A stretch of DNA of 64,000 bases from positions 1 to 64,000 of the forward strand of contig CAXMSE010000049.1 in NCBI GenBank assembly GCA_964196195.1. Direction: 5' to 3'. Within the stretch, counting starts at the first letter, position 1. Every line of letters starts with the position of its first letter. The DNA comes from OFTM10 sp964196195. Lineage in GTDB: Bacteria > Actinomycetota > Acidimicrobiia > Acidimicrobiales > Aldehydirespiratoraceae. A program made the translations under genes and the position numbers. The notes below the pieces were generated by a model. The model was not told the origin of the DNA, did no database searches, and was given only the letters and a program-made list of their open reading frames with translations. Shown here in pieces: positions 36,581 to 49,316 of this stretch.

Positions 36581-37483
36581 GTGCTCCTCCAATCAGTTCC
36601 GCGACCGATGACACATCGTGTCGGTCACACCATTTTTCGAACTCGGTGAGAATCCGCCGGGGGGCCCGGGGATCCGCGAACGTCGCCGTACCAACTTCCA
36701 CTGCCGCGGCGCCGGCGAGGAGGAACTCTACGACATCAGCTCCCGTGGTGACGCCACCTACGCCGATGATCGGGAGTTGGGGTGCGGCCTCATGCACGTC
36801 GTAGACGGCTCTCACCGCGACGGGATGCATCGCCGCTCCCGACACGCCACCTCGACCCGCGCCGAGAACGGGACGCCGCCGGTCGATGTCGATCACGATT
36901 CCGAGCAGGGTGTTGGTGAGCACGACGGCCTCAGCGCCGGCCTCCGAAGCCGCGATCGCTATCTCGGGGAGGTCGGCAGCGTTGGGGCTCAATTTCGCCC
37001 ACCGGGGGCGTCCACAACCGGCGGTGGCCGACACCACTTCGGCGGTGGCAACAGCTGAGTGGGCGAACATCCTGCTTCGATCCTCCAGGTTCGGGCAGGA
37101 CACATTCACCTCCACGGCCACGACCTGGTGAGGAGCGTCGGCCAGGGCGTCGGCGGCAGCAGCGTAGTCGGCCACGGAGTTGCCCCAGATGCTGGCAACG
37201 ACGGTAGCCCCGGTGGCGATCAGGTCGGGAAGGTCGTGCTGGAGCCAGTGAGCAACACCCTGGCCCTGCAGGCCGACACTGTTGATCATTCCTGCGGGGG
37301 TGGGATGGACCCGCGGCGAAGGATTACCGGCCCACGCCTCTGCCTTCATCGACTTCACCACCACCGCGCCGAGTTCGGCGGGGCGCAGGTAGCGCGCCAG
37401 TTCGACACCGTGTCCCGCGGTGCCCGATGCCGTCATCACCGGCGCCGACAGCCCCACCGATCCCACCCAGGTGGTGGTGTCGA

Positions 37484-37487
<4 letters not shown>
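36573..37487 (-). CDS. pyrD: dihydroorotate dehydrogenase, class 1B catalytic subunit
   Basis: Oxidises dihydroorotate with FMN. The 304-residue TIM barrel has APVMTASGTAG, INSVGLQGQG, and the active-site cysteine in VNVSCPNLED, the class 1 signature. In class 1B enzymes electrons pass to NAD through a PyrK subunit, but none is encoded in this window. I chose GTG 37487 because it overlaps the carB stop by four bases (GTGA) with a GGGGA upstream; ATG 37499 is a possible alternative. Confidence 0.93.
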
Positions 37488-40769
<3,282 letters not shown>

Positions 40770-40786
<17 letters not shown>

Positions 40787-41861
40787 GAGCGTCCATCAAT
40801 TCCGCGAACTGGTCGAAGAGGTAGCGGCTGTCGTGGGGGCCGGGTCCCGCCTCGGGGTGGTACTGCACGCTGAAGGCCGGAACGTCGTTGGCCACCAGCC
40901 CTTCGAGCGCACCATCGTTGAGGCAGATATGGGTTTCGGTGACGTTGGGAACCGAACCGGCCTCCACCGCGAAGTTGTGGTTTTGGCTCGTTATCTCCAC
41001 CCTGCCGGTTCGGGTGTCCTGCACAGGCACGTTGCCACCGTGGTGGCCGAACTTCATCTTGAAGGTGCGACCGCCGAGCGCCAACGACAGCACCTGATGA
41101 CCGAGGCAGATACCGAAGATCGGTACGCGACCGAGAAGGGTCGGCAATTCCGTGACTATCGAACCCGCCTCTTCGGGATCGCCGGGTCCGTTGGACAGCA
41201 ACACCCCATCTGGGCTCAGGGCGAGGACATCGGCGGCACTGGTGTCGGCCGGCACCACCGTGACGGTGGCCAGTTCGCCCAAGTGCCGCAGCATGGTGGA
41301 TTTCACCCCAAGGTCGTAGGCGACCACGTCTCGCGGGCCCTCGCCGACCACATAGCTCTCTTTGGTGCTGACGAGGTCGACGAGGCCACCGCCGGCGGTG
41401 CCGGCTTCGCCGTCGGCCCTGGCCTTCAAAGCCGCCGTATCAGCGGAGCCGAACGCTCCGGCCATCGAGCCCGCGTCGCGAATGTGGCGGGTGAGACGAC
41501 GGGTGTCGATGCCGGCAATTCCGGCCACACCGTGGCGACGCAGGAAGGTGTCGAGGTCGCCCTCGCTACGCCAGTTGCTGTGACGACGGGCCAGCTCGCG
41601 TACGACCACCCCACGGCAGAAGGGCCGGGCCGACTCATCGTCGGCGGCGGTGACGCCGTAGTTGCCGATGTGGGGATATGTGAAGGTGATGATCTGGCCG
41701 GCATAGGACGGGTCGGTGAGCACCTCCTGGTAGCCGGTGAGCACCGTGTTGAACACCACCTCACCCGACGCCACGCCATCGATGGTGTCGGCCCCGATAC
41801 CTTCGCCTTCGAACACCTCGCCATCGGCCAGAACGAGCTGATACTCGCGAATCTCGCTCAC
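40770..41861 (-). CDS. carA: carbamoyl phosphate synthase small subunit
   Basis: Glutaminase subunit, 363 residues. The N-terminal domain (TGYQEVLTDPSYAGQIITFTYPHIGNYG) is followed by a class I amidotransferase with nucleophile in IFGICLGHQ and the His-Glu pair as YHPEAGPGPHD. GTG start overlaps pyrC by four bases. Confidence 0.96.
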
Positions 41862-43162
41862 CGCACCGCCAGGTTGTCGATCACCACTGGCTCACCGTTG
41901 AGGATCGTGTGCCTCACCCGACCCCGTAACTTGCGACCCTCGAAGGGCGTGTTGTTACTGCGACTCGCCATGGCCGCGCCCGATACCGACCATCCTGCTT
42001 CGGGATCGACGACGGTGAGGTTGGCCGGGGCGCCTTCCACGATGGGACCTCCGTGGCGCCCGTGAATGCCGGCAATGGCCGAAGGCCGCCACGAAAGGAG
42101 CCCAATCACCTGCTCGATCGGAAGATCGAGCTCGGAATTGGCAAGGGCAAAAGCGGTTTCGAGCCCCAGCATGCCCGGAGGGGCCTCACCGAACGGGCGG
42201 TCCTTGTCCTGGGAGGTGTGGGGGGCATGGTCGGTGGCGATGGCGTCGATCGTGCCGTCGGCCAGACCTGCCTTCACCGCGGCCACATCTTCGACCGTCC
42301 TCAATGGGGGATGCACTCTGAACGCGGAGTCGAAGCTCGCACAGGAGCTGTGGTCGAGTGTGAAGTGGTGGGGTGTTGCTTCGGCACTGACCGCTAGTCC
42401 CGCTTGCTTGGCCGCGCGCACCATCGCCACCGATCCGGCCGTCGACAGGTGTTGGAAGTGGACGCGGGTGCCGGTGAGTCGGGTGAGAGCGATGTCGCGC
42501 ATCACCATCAGCTCCTCGGCTTCGGCGGGTTGGCCGGGCATCCCCAGCAGGCTCGACCACTCGCCCTCGTGCATCACTCCCCCCTTGGCCAGGGAGTCGA
42601 CTTCGCAGTGTTGGGCGAGCACGAGGGGCTGGCCGTTGCTCAGGTGCGAGAGGCTCCCTGCGTAATCGAGTGCGGTGCGCATCAGGCGCTCGTTCTGAAC
42701 ACCGCTTCCATCGTCGGTGAAGATCCGAACACCGAGACGAGCGAGCTCCGCCATGGGGGCGAGAGCCTCGCCGCGCCTGTCGATGGAGATGGCTGCGGAG
42801 GGAAACACCTCACATGCCACGCCCACCGCCAGCTCCTGCACTTCGCGCACGACCGCAGCGGAGTCCATCGTGGGGGTGGTGTTGGGCATGGCCACGACGG
42901 CGGTGAAGCCTCCAAGCGCCGCACCCCGCGCCGCGGTCTCGATCGTTTCGGCCTCTTCATGACCGGGCTGGCGCAGGTGGGTGTGGAGGTCGACGAATCC
43001 CGGCGCCACGATGCACCCGGTCGCGTCGATCGATCGGTCGCCATCGAGCCCCGGCTCGACCGCCAGGATTCGACCGTCGTCGCCCACGATCACGTCGGCT
43101 CGTCGCGTGCCCGTCGCGTCGACGACCGTGCCGCCTCTGATGGCCAGGGTGTTGGAACTCAT
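41858..43162 (-). CDS. pyrC: dihydroorotase
   Basis: Cyclises carbamoyl aspartate; 434 residues, class I. Zinc ligands lie in DLHTHLRQPGHE, further histidines in LAQHCEV and FQHLSTAG, and the catalytic aspartate in ATDHAPHTSQDK. It shares four-base overlaps with pyrB upstream and carA downstream. Confidence 0.96.
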   Translation of the reverse strand: MSSNTLAIRGGTVVDATGTRRADVIVGDDGRILAVEPGLDGDRSIDATGCIVAPGFVDLHTHLRQPGHEEAETIETAARGAALGGFTAVVAMPNTTPTMDSAAVVREVQELAVGVACEVFPSAAISIDRRGEALAPMAELARLGVRIFTDDGSGVQNERLMRTALDYAGSLSHLSNGQPLVLAQHCEVDSLAKGGVMHEGEWSSLLGMPGQPAEAEELMVMRDIALTRLTGTRVHFQHLSTAGSVAMVRAAKQAGLAVSAEATPHHFTLDHSSCASFDSAFRVHPPLRTVEDVAAVKAGLADGTIDAIATDHAPHTSQDKDRPFGEAPPGMLGLETAFALANSELDLPIEQVIGLLSWRPSAIAGIHGRHGGPIVEGAPANLTVVDPEAGWSVSGAAMASRSNNTPFEGRKLRGRVRHTILNGEPVVIDNLAVR

Positions 43163-44112
43163 GCCGCTGCCCTCTGGTCGTCGACCACATCCAGACCCGA
43201 GCCGAGTAGTAAGAACAGCACGGCCATCCGAACCGCCACCCCGTTTGTGACCTGTTGGGTGACCACGGCATTGGGGCGATCGGCCACCGAGCCCGCGATC
43301 TCGACGCCTCGGTTCATCGGCCCCGGGTGCATGATCAGGGCATCGTCGCCGAGCCGATCGGCACGAGCCACGTCGAGCCCGTATTCGGTGTGGAATTCGC
43401 GCATGGTGGGCACCACCGCATCCTTTTGGCGTTCGAGCTGCATCCGCAGCAGGTAGCAGATGTCGAGGTCGTCGATCACTTCATCGAGGTCGTGGGTGAC
43501 CTCCACCGGCCAGCCGACGAGGCTCGGGGGCATGAGCGTGCGCGGACCCACGAGGGTGACTTTCGCTCCCATCTCTGCGAAACCGAGGGCATTCGAGCGG
43601 GCCACCCGGGAATGCTTGACGTCGCCCACGATGGCAATGTGTTTCCCCTCGAGATCGCCCAGGTGCTGGCGCGCGGTGTAGAGGTCGAGCAGGCACTGGG
43701 TGGGGTGCTGATGCCAGCCGTCGCCGGCGTTGATCACCGATGCATCCACCCAGTCGGTGATCCGGTGGGGAGTACCGGCAGCCCGGTGGCGCACGACGAT
43801 GCCGTCGATGCCCATCGCCGCGATCGTCTCCACCGTGTCGCGCAACGATTCGCCCTTGTTGACCGCCGAGGAGCTGACGCTGAAGTTCATGGTGTCGGCC
43901 GAGAGCCGTTTGGCGGCGGTCTCGAAGGACAGGCGGGTGCGGGTGGAGTCTTCGTAGAAGAGCCAGGCGATGGTCTTTCCCCGCAGGGCAGGAACCTTCG
44001 GGATCGGCCGCTCCCCCACCTCCGCAAACGACTCGGTGAGACTGAGGAGCTGCTCGATGTCGGCTCGGTCGAGGTCGGCCATCGACAGCAGGTGGCGGTG
44101 GGCACGGCTCAT
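43159..44112 (-). CDS. pyrB: aspartate carbamoyltransferase catalytic subunit
   Basis: First committed step of pyrimidine synthesis. The 317-residue protein has the carbamoyl-phosphate loop EDSTRTRLSFETAAKRL (about 54-70), the HQHPTQCLLDLYT segment and the aspartate-site HPGPMNRGVEI. No regulatory pyrI gene is present, in keeping with control by PyrR. Confidence 0.96.
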   Translation of the reverse strand: MSRAHRHLLSMADLDRADIEQLLSLTESFAEVGERPIPKVPALRGKTIAWLFYEDSTRTRLSFETAAKRLSADTMNFSVSSSAVNKGESLRDTVETIAAMGIDGIVVRHRAAGTPHRITDWVDASVINAGDGWHQHPTQCLLDLYTARQHLGDLEGKHIAIVGDVKHSRVARSNALGFAEMGAKVTLVGPRTLMPPSLVGWPVEVTHDLDEVIDDLDICYLLRMQLERQKDAVVPTMREFHTEYGLDVARADRLGDDALIMHPGPMNRGVEIAGSVADRPNAVVTQQVTNGVAVRMAVLFLLLGSGLDVVDDQRAAA

Positions 44113-44675
44113 GAGATCTCCCCGAGATCGACGCCCTCTGTGTTGACATCCACCATCTCGTCGCGGCGGGTGGGCAGGTTTTTGCCGACGAAGTCGGGGC
44201 GGATGGGCAGCTCGCGATGACCTCGATCGACCATGACCGCTAGCTGGATGGACCGGGGTCGGCCGTAACTGTGGATCGCGTCGAGTGCCGCTCGCACGGT
44301 GCGCCCCGTGTAGAGCACGTCATCAACCAGCACGATGACTCGATCGGTGGGATCGACACGTATGTCGGTGGCGGCCTCCGGCATCACCGGGCGAATGGCG
44401 AAATCGTCGCGGTGCATCGTCGCATCGAGAGTGCCCACCGGAATGTCGGAGCCCTCGATCTCACCGATCGCGGCTGCGAGACGGTTGGCCAGATGAACCC
44501 CACCGGTCTGCATGCCGATAATCACCACATCGGCCGAGCCCTGGTTTCGTTCGAGGATCTCATGGGCCATTCGTAGGACTGCCCGGTCGATGTCGTCGAC
44601 CGACATCACCCGCGTGCGGGCCTGGAACACACCGCCGGATGGCGCTGCAGTCAGGCGACGTTCTCGCTCTGCCAC
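44109..44675 (-). CDS. pyrR: PyrR, pyrimidine operon regulator/uracil phosphoribosyltransferase
   Basis: RNA-binding regulator that responds to UMP and UTP and may also have UPRTase activity. The 188-residue protein has the PRPP motif VLVDDVLYTGRTVRAALDA (about 117-135) and NLPTRRDEMV near the C-terminus. GTG start at 44675 with AAGGA at 44684-44680. A PyrR-binding RNA motif lies just upstream of that ribosome site, so translation repression is the likely mechanism. Confidence 0.95.
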   Translation of the reverse strand: MAERERRLTAAPSGGVFQARTRVMSVDDIDRAVLRMAHEILERNQGSADVVIIGMQTGGVHLANRLAAAIGEIEGSDIPVGTLDATMHRDDFAIRPVMPEAATDIRVDPTDRVIVLVDDVLYTGRTVRAALDAIHSYGRPRSIQLAVMVDRGHRELPIRPDFVGKNLPTRRDEMVDVNTEGVDLGEIS

Positions 44676-44695
44676 TTTGTCCTTCTTTCGTCCGT

Positions 44696-44715
44696 ATGGG
44701 CCTCACGGGACTCAT
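44696..44715 (-). promoter_or_regulatory. PyrR-binding RNA stem-loop in the pyrR leader
   Basis: The minus-strand RNA at 44712-44699 reads AGUCCCGUGAGGCC, matching the PyrR consensus ARUCCNGNGAGGYU apart from the last base. Flanking AUG and CAU can pair to close the stem (44715-44696). It ends about 12 bases before the Shine-Dalgarno, without a following terminator, so it fits the translational-control model described for mycobacterial pyrR. Confidence 0.8.
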
Positions 44716-44731
44716 TTCACGGTCGAGTTCG

Positions 44732-44737
44732 AACGTA
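44732..44737 (-). promoter_or_regulatory. possible -10 for the pyr operon
   Basis: TACGTT on the minus strand would start RNA near 44725 and give a leader of about 50 bases containing the whole PyrR motif. No -35 is visible in the GC-rich palindrome upstream. Confidence 0.3.
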
Positions 44738-44742
44738 CCAGT

Positions 44743-44757
44743 CGCGCGGCCCGCGCG
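44743..44757. repeat. perfect GC palindrome between nusB cluster and pyrR
   Basis: CGCGCGG-C-CCGCGCG is a 15-base inverted repeat with a one-base centre, eight bases past the stop of the acetyltransferase gene. It could form a GC hairpin at the end of the nusB transcript, but no U-run follows it, so terminator function is unproven. Confidence 0.5.
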
Positions 44758-44764
44758 GCGCGCG

Positions 44765-45301
44765 CTAGCCCTGGTTTTTTTTGCGACGGGCCATAACGCC
44801 AGCCTGCTCGCCGTTCGGGGCCCGCAGAACTTCAAACCCGCACCGCTCGGCAACTCGCCACGAAGCCTCGTTGGCAGCACCGATCTCGGCCACCACCACC
44901 TCGAGGCCGGCATCGCTCAGAGCCCAGTCGGTGAAGCCCGAAACCGCTGCGGTGGCGACCCCCCGACCTCGATCCCCTGCCGCCGTCCACCAGCCCACCA
45001 GACAGGCTCCACGCCGCGGATCGATGGACGAAAGCCCTACCTCCCCGAGGACCCGGTCGTCGTCAGCGTCGGCGACGACGAGATCCACCGCCAACCCCCC
45101 GAGACAACGCTCCACAGTTCCTTCGATCCACCGTTCGGCACCGAGCAGCGACCGGTCGGGTGGAGGCGTGGCGTCGGCGGTGATCGTTGGATCAGACCAG
45201 GCGTTCACCAGCGCGGGCGCGTCGGCGACACGCCATGGTCGCAGACGAATCGCGTCGAGCTCGATGATGGGGAGTGTCAGTTGGAGCCGGCCAGGGCTCA
45301 C
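44765..45301 (-). CDS. GNAT-family acetyltransferase (RimJ/RimL-like)
   Basis: A 178-residue acetyltransferase of the ribosomal-protein type. IRLRPWRVADAPALVNAWSD opens the fold, the acetyl-CoA loop is GDRGRGVATAAVSGF (about 108-122), and the last strand shows NEASWRVAERCGFEVL. The protein ends in ARRKKNQG, encoded over a run of eight T on the plus strand. The GTG start overlaps the nusB stop. Substrate unknown. Confidence 0.9.
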   Translation of the reverse strand: MSPGRLQLTLPIIELDAIRLRPWRVADAPALVNAWSDPTITADATPPPDRSLLGAERWIEGTVERCLGGLAVDLVVADADDDRVLGEVGLSSIDPRRGACLVGWWTAAGDRGRGVATAAVSGFTDWALSDAGLEVVVAEIGAANEASWRVAERCGFEVLRAPNGEQAGVMARRKKNQG

Positions 45302-45714
45302 TTCGAGGGGCGGAGCTCGTTGGCCACGCTTCGCAGCACACCATTGAGGAAGCGGGGGGACTGTTCACCGGAGTACTGGGTGGCCAACTCGACCGCCTCG
45401 CTCAACACAACGCCGGTGGGGACGTCTTCGCACCGGAGCAGCTCGAAGGTGGCGATCCGGGCCAACACCTTGTCGATGAGGGCCATGCGTTCGATGCGCC
45501 AACCCGTCAGGTGGCGCCCGATGATCGCGTCGAGATCGTCGACCTCGTCGTCGACGCCCTCCGCCAGCTCGATCGCGTAGGCCGCGGGCCCAACGTCGCG
45601 TGCCCCAAGAGCATCGAGGACAGTCTCCGCGGTGAGCTCGACCTCGTACAGGACGGCCAAGGCTTCCTCGCGGGCTTCACGCCTTCCCCCGAACCCGGGG
45701 ATTTCAGCAGTCAC
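45298..45714 (-). CDS. nusB: transcription antitermination factor NusB
   Basis: Binds boxA RNA with NusE to protect rRNA transcription. The 138-residue all-helical protein has RREAREEALAVLYEVEL near the N-terminus and IATFELLRCEDVPTGVVLSEAVELATQYSGEQSPRFLNGVL at the C-terminal half. GTG start overlaps the efp stop by four bases. A matching boxA lies at 1294-1308. Confidence 0.95.
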   Translation of the reverse strand: MTAEIPGFGGRREAREEALAVLYEVELTAETVLDALGARDVGPAAYAIELAEGVDDEVDDLDAIIGRHLTGWRIERMALIDKVLARIATFELLRCEDVPTGVVLSEAVELATQYSGEQSPRFLNGVLRSVANELRPSK

Positions 45715-46274
45715 GCGCGGCTCAGGTAAGACCCTGAACGGGTGTCGATCTTCACCCGTTCGCCGGGGCCGATGAACAAGGGCACCTGGATGATGAGGCC
45801 TGTCTCGAGGGTGGCGGGCTTGGTGCCACCCGAGGACCGGTCGCCCTGCAGGCCGGGTTCGGTTTCCGAAATATCGAGCTCCACCGCGGCGGGAAGGTCG
45901 GTGCCGACGATCTCGGAGCCGTACATCTCGAGTACGACAGATGAACCGTCGACGATGTAGTTGCCGGCGTCGCCGAGCGTGACCGGGGTAACCGTGATCT
46001 GGTCGTAGGTCTCCGAATCCATGAACACATAGTCGTCGCCATCGCGGTAGAGAAACTGCATCTCCCGCTTGTCGATGGTGGCCCGTTCCACCTTCTCACC
46101 GGATCGGAAAGTGCGCTCCACGGTGCCACCGGCGCGCACGTTGCGCAGCGAAGTCCGCACGAACGCGGGCCCCTTGCCGGGCTTGACGTGCTGGAAGTCG
46201 ACAATCTGGAACAGGCCGTCGTCGAGATTGAGGGTCATCCCGTTCTTGATGTCGTTGGTGGTGATGGTGGGCAT
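45711..46274 (-). CDS. efp: elongation factor P
   Basis: Relieves ribosome stalling at polyproline. The 187-residue protein has three OB-like domains. The loop that enters the peptidyl-transferase centre is KPGKGPAF with Lys34 at the tip, and ETGLIIQVPLFIGPGERVKIDTRSGSYLSRA closes domain III. No EpmA/B-type modification gene is seen here. Confidence 0.97.
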   Translation of the reverse strand: MPTITTNDIKNGMTLNLDDGLFQIVDFQHVKPGKGPAFVRTSLRNVRAGGTVERTFRSGEKVERATIDKREMQFLYRDGDDYVFMDSETYDQITVTPVTLGDAGNYIVDGSSVVLEMYGSEIVGTDLPAAVELDISETEPGLQGDRSSGGTKPATLETGLIIQVPLFIGPGERVKIDTRSGSYLSRA

Positions 46275-46286
46275 CGGAGACTCCGC

Positions 46287-47375
46287 TCAGAGCGCGATCT
46301 TTGGTGAATGTGTGAGGGGGTGACACCCGGATTCGGTCACGACGACCGAGTCTTCGATCCGGACTCCGCCGAACCCCGGGAGGTAGATGCCCGGCTCGAC
46401 GGTTATTACCTGACCCGGCAGGAGGATAGCGGTGTTGGCCCTCCGGACGGCCGGGAGCTCGTGAATGTCGAGACCGACGCCGTGGCCGGTTCCGTGGGAG
46501 AAAGCCTCACCGAATCCAGCATCGGTGATGATCGAACGACACACTTCGTCGATGGCACTGGCCTCGATCCCAGCCTTTACCGCCGCGACACCGGCGGCCT
46601 GCGCCTCGGCGACTACGGCGACGATCTCTCGTGCCTTCGGTGGGCACTCGCCGATGGCGAAGGTGCGGGTCATGTCGCTGCGATAGCCCTCGACTTCGGC
46701 CCCGACGTCGACCACCACCAGATCCCCCTCCTCGAACACTCGCCGGGATGGCGATGCATGTGGAAGCGCCGAGTTGGGTCCGGCTGCGACGATCGTCTCG
46801 TAGGCAGGGCCATCAGCACCGCGGGCACGGATGCCATCGTCGAGAGCGAGGGCGAGTTGAGCCTCGGTGGTCCCCACCCGCAGCAGGCCCAACACATCGG
46901 CGAGGACCTCGTCGACCACCGCAGCCGCAGCCCGCATCCGCGCCAGCTCAGCCTCGTCTTTCACGCTGCGGAGCTGGGCCACGATGAGCTTGGTGGCGAT
47001 GGGAGCGCCATCGAGCGCTGCTGTCCAGTCCTGGGATTCGGCCCATGTGATGTGGTCGGCCTCAAAGCCAACCGACTCGTAAGGACTCAGCAGGGAGCTT
47101 GCGTCGACGACCATGTCGGTGGTGAGCACCACGTCCGCGTCGCTCCTCACATCCTGAAGCTCATTGATGGCCCTCTCCCGGTAGCGGCTGTCGGTGAGCA
47201 GGATCGCGGTGTCCGGTGTGAGCACGAGCTGACCGGACGAGCCCGCGAATCCGGTACACCAGCGGACGTTCGACCGCGAACTCACCACCATCGCATCGCA
47301 GCCTTTCGCCGCGAACTCGTCGCGGACGCGTGCGAGGCGACCGCCCACATCGATCGGGGGGAAGTCGTCGAGCAC
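46287..47375 (-). CDS. M24-family Xaa-Pro peptidase
   Basis: Metallopeptidase cleaving peptides next to proline; 362 residues. An N-terminal creatinase-like domain (1-130) precedes the pita-bread domain with the metal ligands in VVDVGAEVEGYRSDMTRTF (two Asp), SHGTGHGVGLDIHE (His), TVEPGIYLPG (Glu) and GVRIEDSVVV (Glu). Its place between aroB and efp is standard in actinobacteria (often labelled pepQ or pepP). Confidence 0.94.
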   Translation of the reverse strand: MLDDFPPIDVGGRLARVRDEFAAKGCDAMVVSSRSNVRWCTGFAGSSGQLVLTPDTAILLTDSRYRERAINELQDVRSDADVVLTTDMVVDASSLLSPYESVGFEADHITWAESQDWTAALDGAPIATKLIVAQLRSVKDEAELARMRAAAAVVDEVLADVLGLLRVGTTEAQLALALDDGIRARGADGPAYETIVAAGPNSALPHASPSRRVFEEGDLVVVDVGAEVEGYRSDMTRTFAIGECPPKAREIVAVVAEAQAAGVAAVKAGIEASAIDEVCRSIITDAGFGEAFSHGTGHGVGLDIHELPAVRRANTAILLPGQVITVEPGIYLPGFGGVRIEDSVVVTESGCHPLTHSPKIAL

Positions 47376-47378
47376 GGC

Positions 47379-48383
47379 TCAGCGCACCGCGGCGAGAGAT
47401 TCGGCGAGCACCGAAGGATCGATTCCAGTAACCGGTTGAACCCCGTCGGGACCATCGAGCACGAGGGTGACCCCATCGATCGACTTCTTGTCGTGGGCGA
47501 AGAGCGCCACCAGCTCATCATCACCGAGGCCCGCGGGGATGATCATCGGGAGATCGTACGCGGCGAGCACGCGACGGTGCTCGGCCACCCTCTCGTCGTC
47601 GATACGTCCGAGTCGCCGGGCCACCTCGGCGGCGTAGACGATGCCGATCGCCACCGCTTCACCGTGGCGAAGGTCGTAGCCGCCGGCGGTCTCGATCGCA
47701 TGAGCCAGCGTGTGGCCGTAGTTGAGAATCGCCCGCCGTCCGCCCTCCCGCTCATCGGCCGCGACAACTTCGGCCTTGATCCGCACACAAGCCGCTACCC
47801 GGGCGGGGAGCTCTAGAGCATCGAGGGCTCCGCCACCGAGGAAGTGGTATTTGGCCACCTCCCCGATCCCGCTTCGGAACTCCGCCGGGGGCAGGGTGGA
47901 CAGGGTCTCGGTGTCGCACAAGACCGCCGAAGGCTGCCAGAAAGCGCCGACGAGGTTCTTGCCCTCAGGAAGGTTGACCCCGGTCTTGCCCCCAATAGCG
48001 GCATCCACCTGGGCGAGCAAGGTTGTGGCCACCGACACGAACCGAATCCCTCGGTGGTAGACCGCGGCAACGAATCCGGCCACGTCGGTGACGACACCGC
48101 CCCCGACGGCAAGCACCGCATCAGCACGGGTGATACCGCTCTTCGCCATTTGTCGACACACGTCTTCCACGACAACGAGCGACTTCGCCGCCTCACCGTC
48201 GGGGATCGTTATCACCTCATGATCGACTCCCGGCTCGACTGTCCACGGGATCTGGGCCTGGGTTATCACCGCCAGGCGACGCACGCCCTCGGGCAGCACC
48301 GTGGCGAGTTCGGACCGCACTCCGTGCCCCACGAGCACGGGGTAACTGCGATCACCGAGATCCACATCGATCAGTTCGGACAC
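47379..48383 (-). CDS. aroB: 3-dehydroquinate synthase
   Basis: Second step of the shikimate pathway. The 334-residue NAD- and metal-dependent enzyme has VGGGVVTDVAGFVAAVYHRGI (about 93-113), ATTLLAQVDAAIGGKTGVNL and the metal His of NYGHTLAHAIE and HGEAVAIG. GTG start, six bases after TAGCCT, so a leaderless transcript is likely. The usual partners aroK and aroC are not next to it. Confidence 0.96.
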   Translation of the reverse strand: MSELIDVDLGDRSYPVLVGHGVRSELATVLPEGVRRLAVITQAQIPWTVEPGVDHEVITIPDGEAAKSLVVVEDVCRQMAKSGITRADAVLAVGGGVVTDVAGFVAAVYHRGIRFVSVATTLLAQVDAAIGGKTGVNLPEGKNLVGAFWQPSAVLCDTETLSTLPPAEFRSGIGEVAKYHFLGGGALDALELPARVAACVRIKAEVVAADEREGGRRAILNYGHTLAHAIETAGGYDLRHGEAVAIGIVYAAEVARRLGRIDDERVAEHRRVLAAYDLPMIIPAGLGDDELVALFAHDKKSIDGVTLVLDGPDGVQPVTGIDPSVLAESLAAVR

Positions 48384-48389
48384 TTCTGC

Positions 48390-48395
48390 AGGCTA
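48390..48395 (-). promoter_or_regulatory. putative -10 of aroB
   Basis: TAGCCT on the minus strand ends six bases before the GTG of aroB. The 50-base gap upstream also contains a CCCGG/CCGGG stem that could mark the end of the prepilin peptidase transcript. Confidence 0.5.
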
Positions 48396-48433
48396 CCGGC
48401 GCCCGGACGAGGGCTGGAACCCGGGACCTCTGC

Positions 48434-49288
48434 TCAGACGCCGAGCACTGCATCGGAGAACAACACCGCGATCATCGTGCCCGCAGCGAGAGCCGGCCCG
48501 AAGGGGAAGCTGTTTCCCAGGAGTCGCTGAGGTTGACTCCCGGCGGCCTCGGCATCTGCCTCGGGATCGGCGATGAGGTCGCGCCCGGTGCTTCGACGCA
48601 GCACCGCGAGCAGAAGTCCCACCACCACACCGAGAAGCGAGCTCATGAGGAGGGCGTAGAAGACGAGACGAACAACCGCCGACCAACCCACATAGTTCGA
48701 CCCCGCGATCCAGCCGAGATGGAGGCCGAGCAGGAGTGCGAGCTTGACATCGCCAAAGCCCATCCCGCGCGGTGAGATGAGGTGGGCCACGAACAACAGG
48801 AGGAAAAATCCGCCTGCACCGAGCGCGGCCCGGCCGAGAGCACCCGGACGATCGATCGCGAAGGCGACCACCACCATCGTGGTGCCCGACACCCCCAACG
48901 CCGGAAAGACAATCCGGTCGGGTAGGCGATACACGTAGAGATCGATCATCGACAACGCCATGAGCGAGGTGACGAGGATCAGAGGGGGCAGCACCACCCA
49001 TTCGGCACCGAAGCGCGCCGCGACCGCCACGAACAACCCTGCGGTGACCAGCTCCACCACCGGGTAGGCGGGTGTTATCGGATCACCGCAATGGCGGCAT
49101 CGTCCCCGACGCACCAACCAAGAAACCACCGGCAGGCTGTCGCCGAACGACAATGCGTGCTCACATTGTGGGCAACGAGAGCCCCACGACAGGGGCGTCT
49201 TGTCGGGTACCCGATCGACCAGCATGGTGACGAGCCCGCCGACCACGAGGCCGAGCGGGATCGCCAGGATCACGATCAGGGTGTCCAC
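48434..49288 (-). CDS. prepilin peptidase (A24 family)
   Basis: Membrane aspartic protease that cleaves type IV prepilins and methylates the new N-terminus. The 284-residue protein has an N-terminal domain with the zinc motif CPQC...CRHC (about 39-68), multiple transmembrane helices, and the two catalytic aspartates in SMIDLYVYRLPD and GMGFGDVKL. GTG start 28 bases after the DUF4388 gene. No pilin or assembly ATPase gene lies in the window. Confidence 0.93.
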   Translation of the reverse strand: MDTLIVILAIPLGLVVGGLVTMLVDRVPDKTPLSWGSRCPQCEHALSFGDSLPVVSWLVRRGRCRHCGDPITPAYPVVELVTAGLFVAVAARFGAEWVVLPPLILVTSLMALSMIDLYVYRLPDRIVFPALGVSGTTMVVVAFAIDRPGALGRAALGAGGFFLLLFVAHLISPRGMGFGDVKLALLLGLHLGWIAGSNYVGWSAVVRLVFYALLMSSLLGVVVGLLLAVLRRSTGRDLIADPEADAEAAGSQPQRLLGNSFPFGPALAAGTMIAVLFSDAVLGV

Positions 49289-49316
49289 GGCAGGGTTCCG
49301 CCGATCCGTCGGTTGG

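Noticed and set aside
44743..44779. Palindrome plus eight T as an intrinsic terminator for the nusB cluster
   Set aside because: The T-run on the plus strand lies inside the acetyltransferase coding end, upstream of the palindrome in the transcript, and reads as A in the RNA. A terminator would need U after the hairpin.
48391..48430. tRNA-like 3' half (minus strand GAGGTCCCGGGTTC followed by CGGGCGCC) between aroB and the prepilin peptidase
   Set aside because: The T-stem does not pair properly and no acceptor, D or anticodon arms are found in the 50-base gap, so it is not a tRNA gene. A relic or chance match are both possible.
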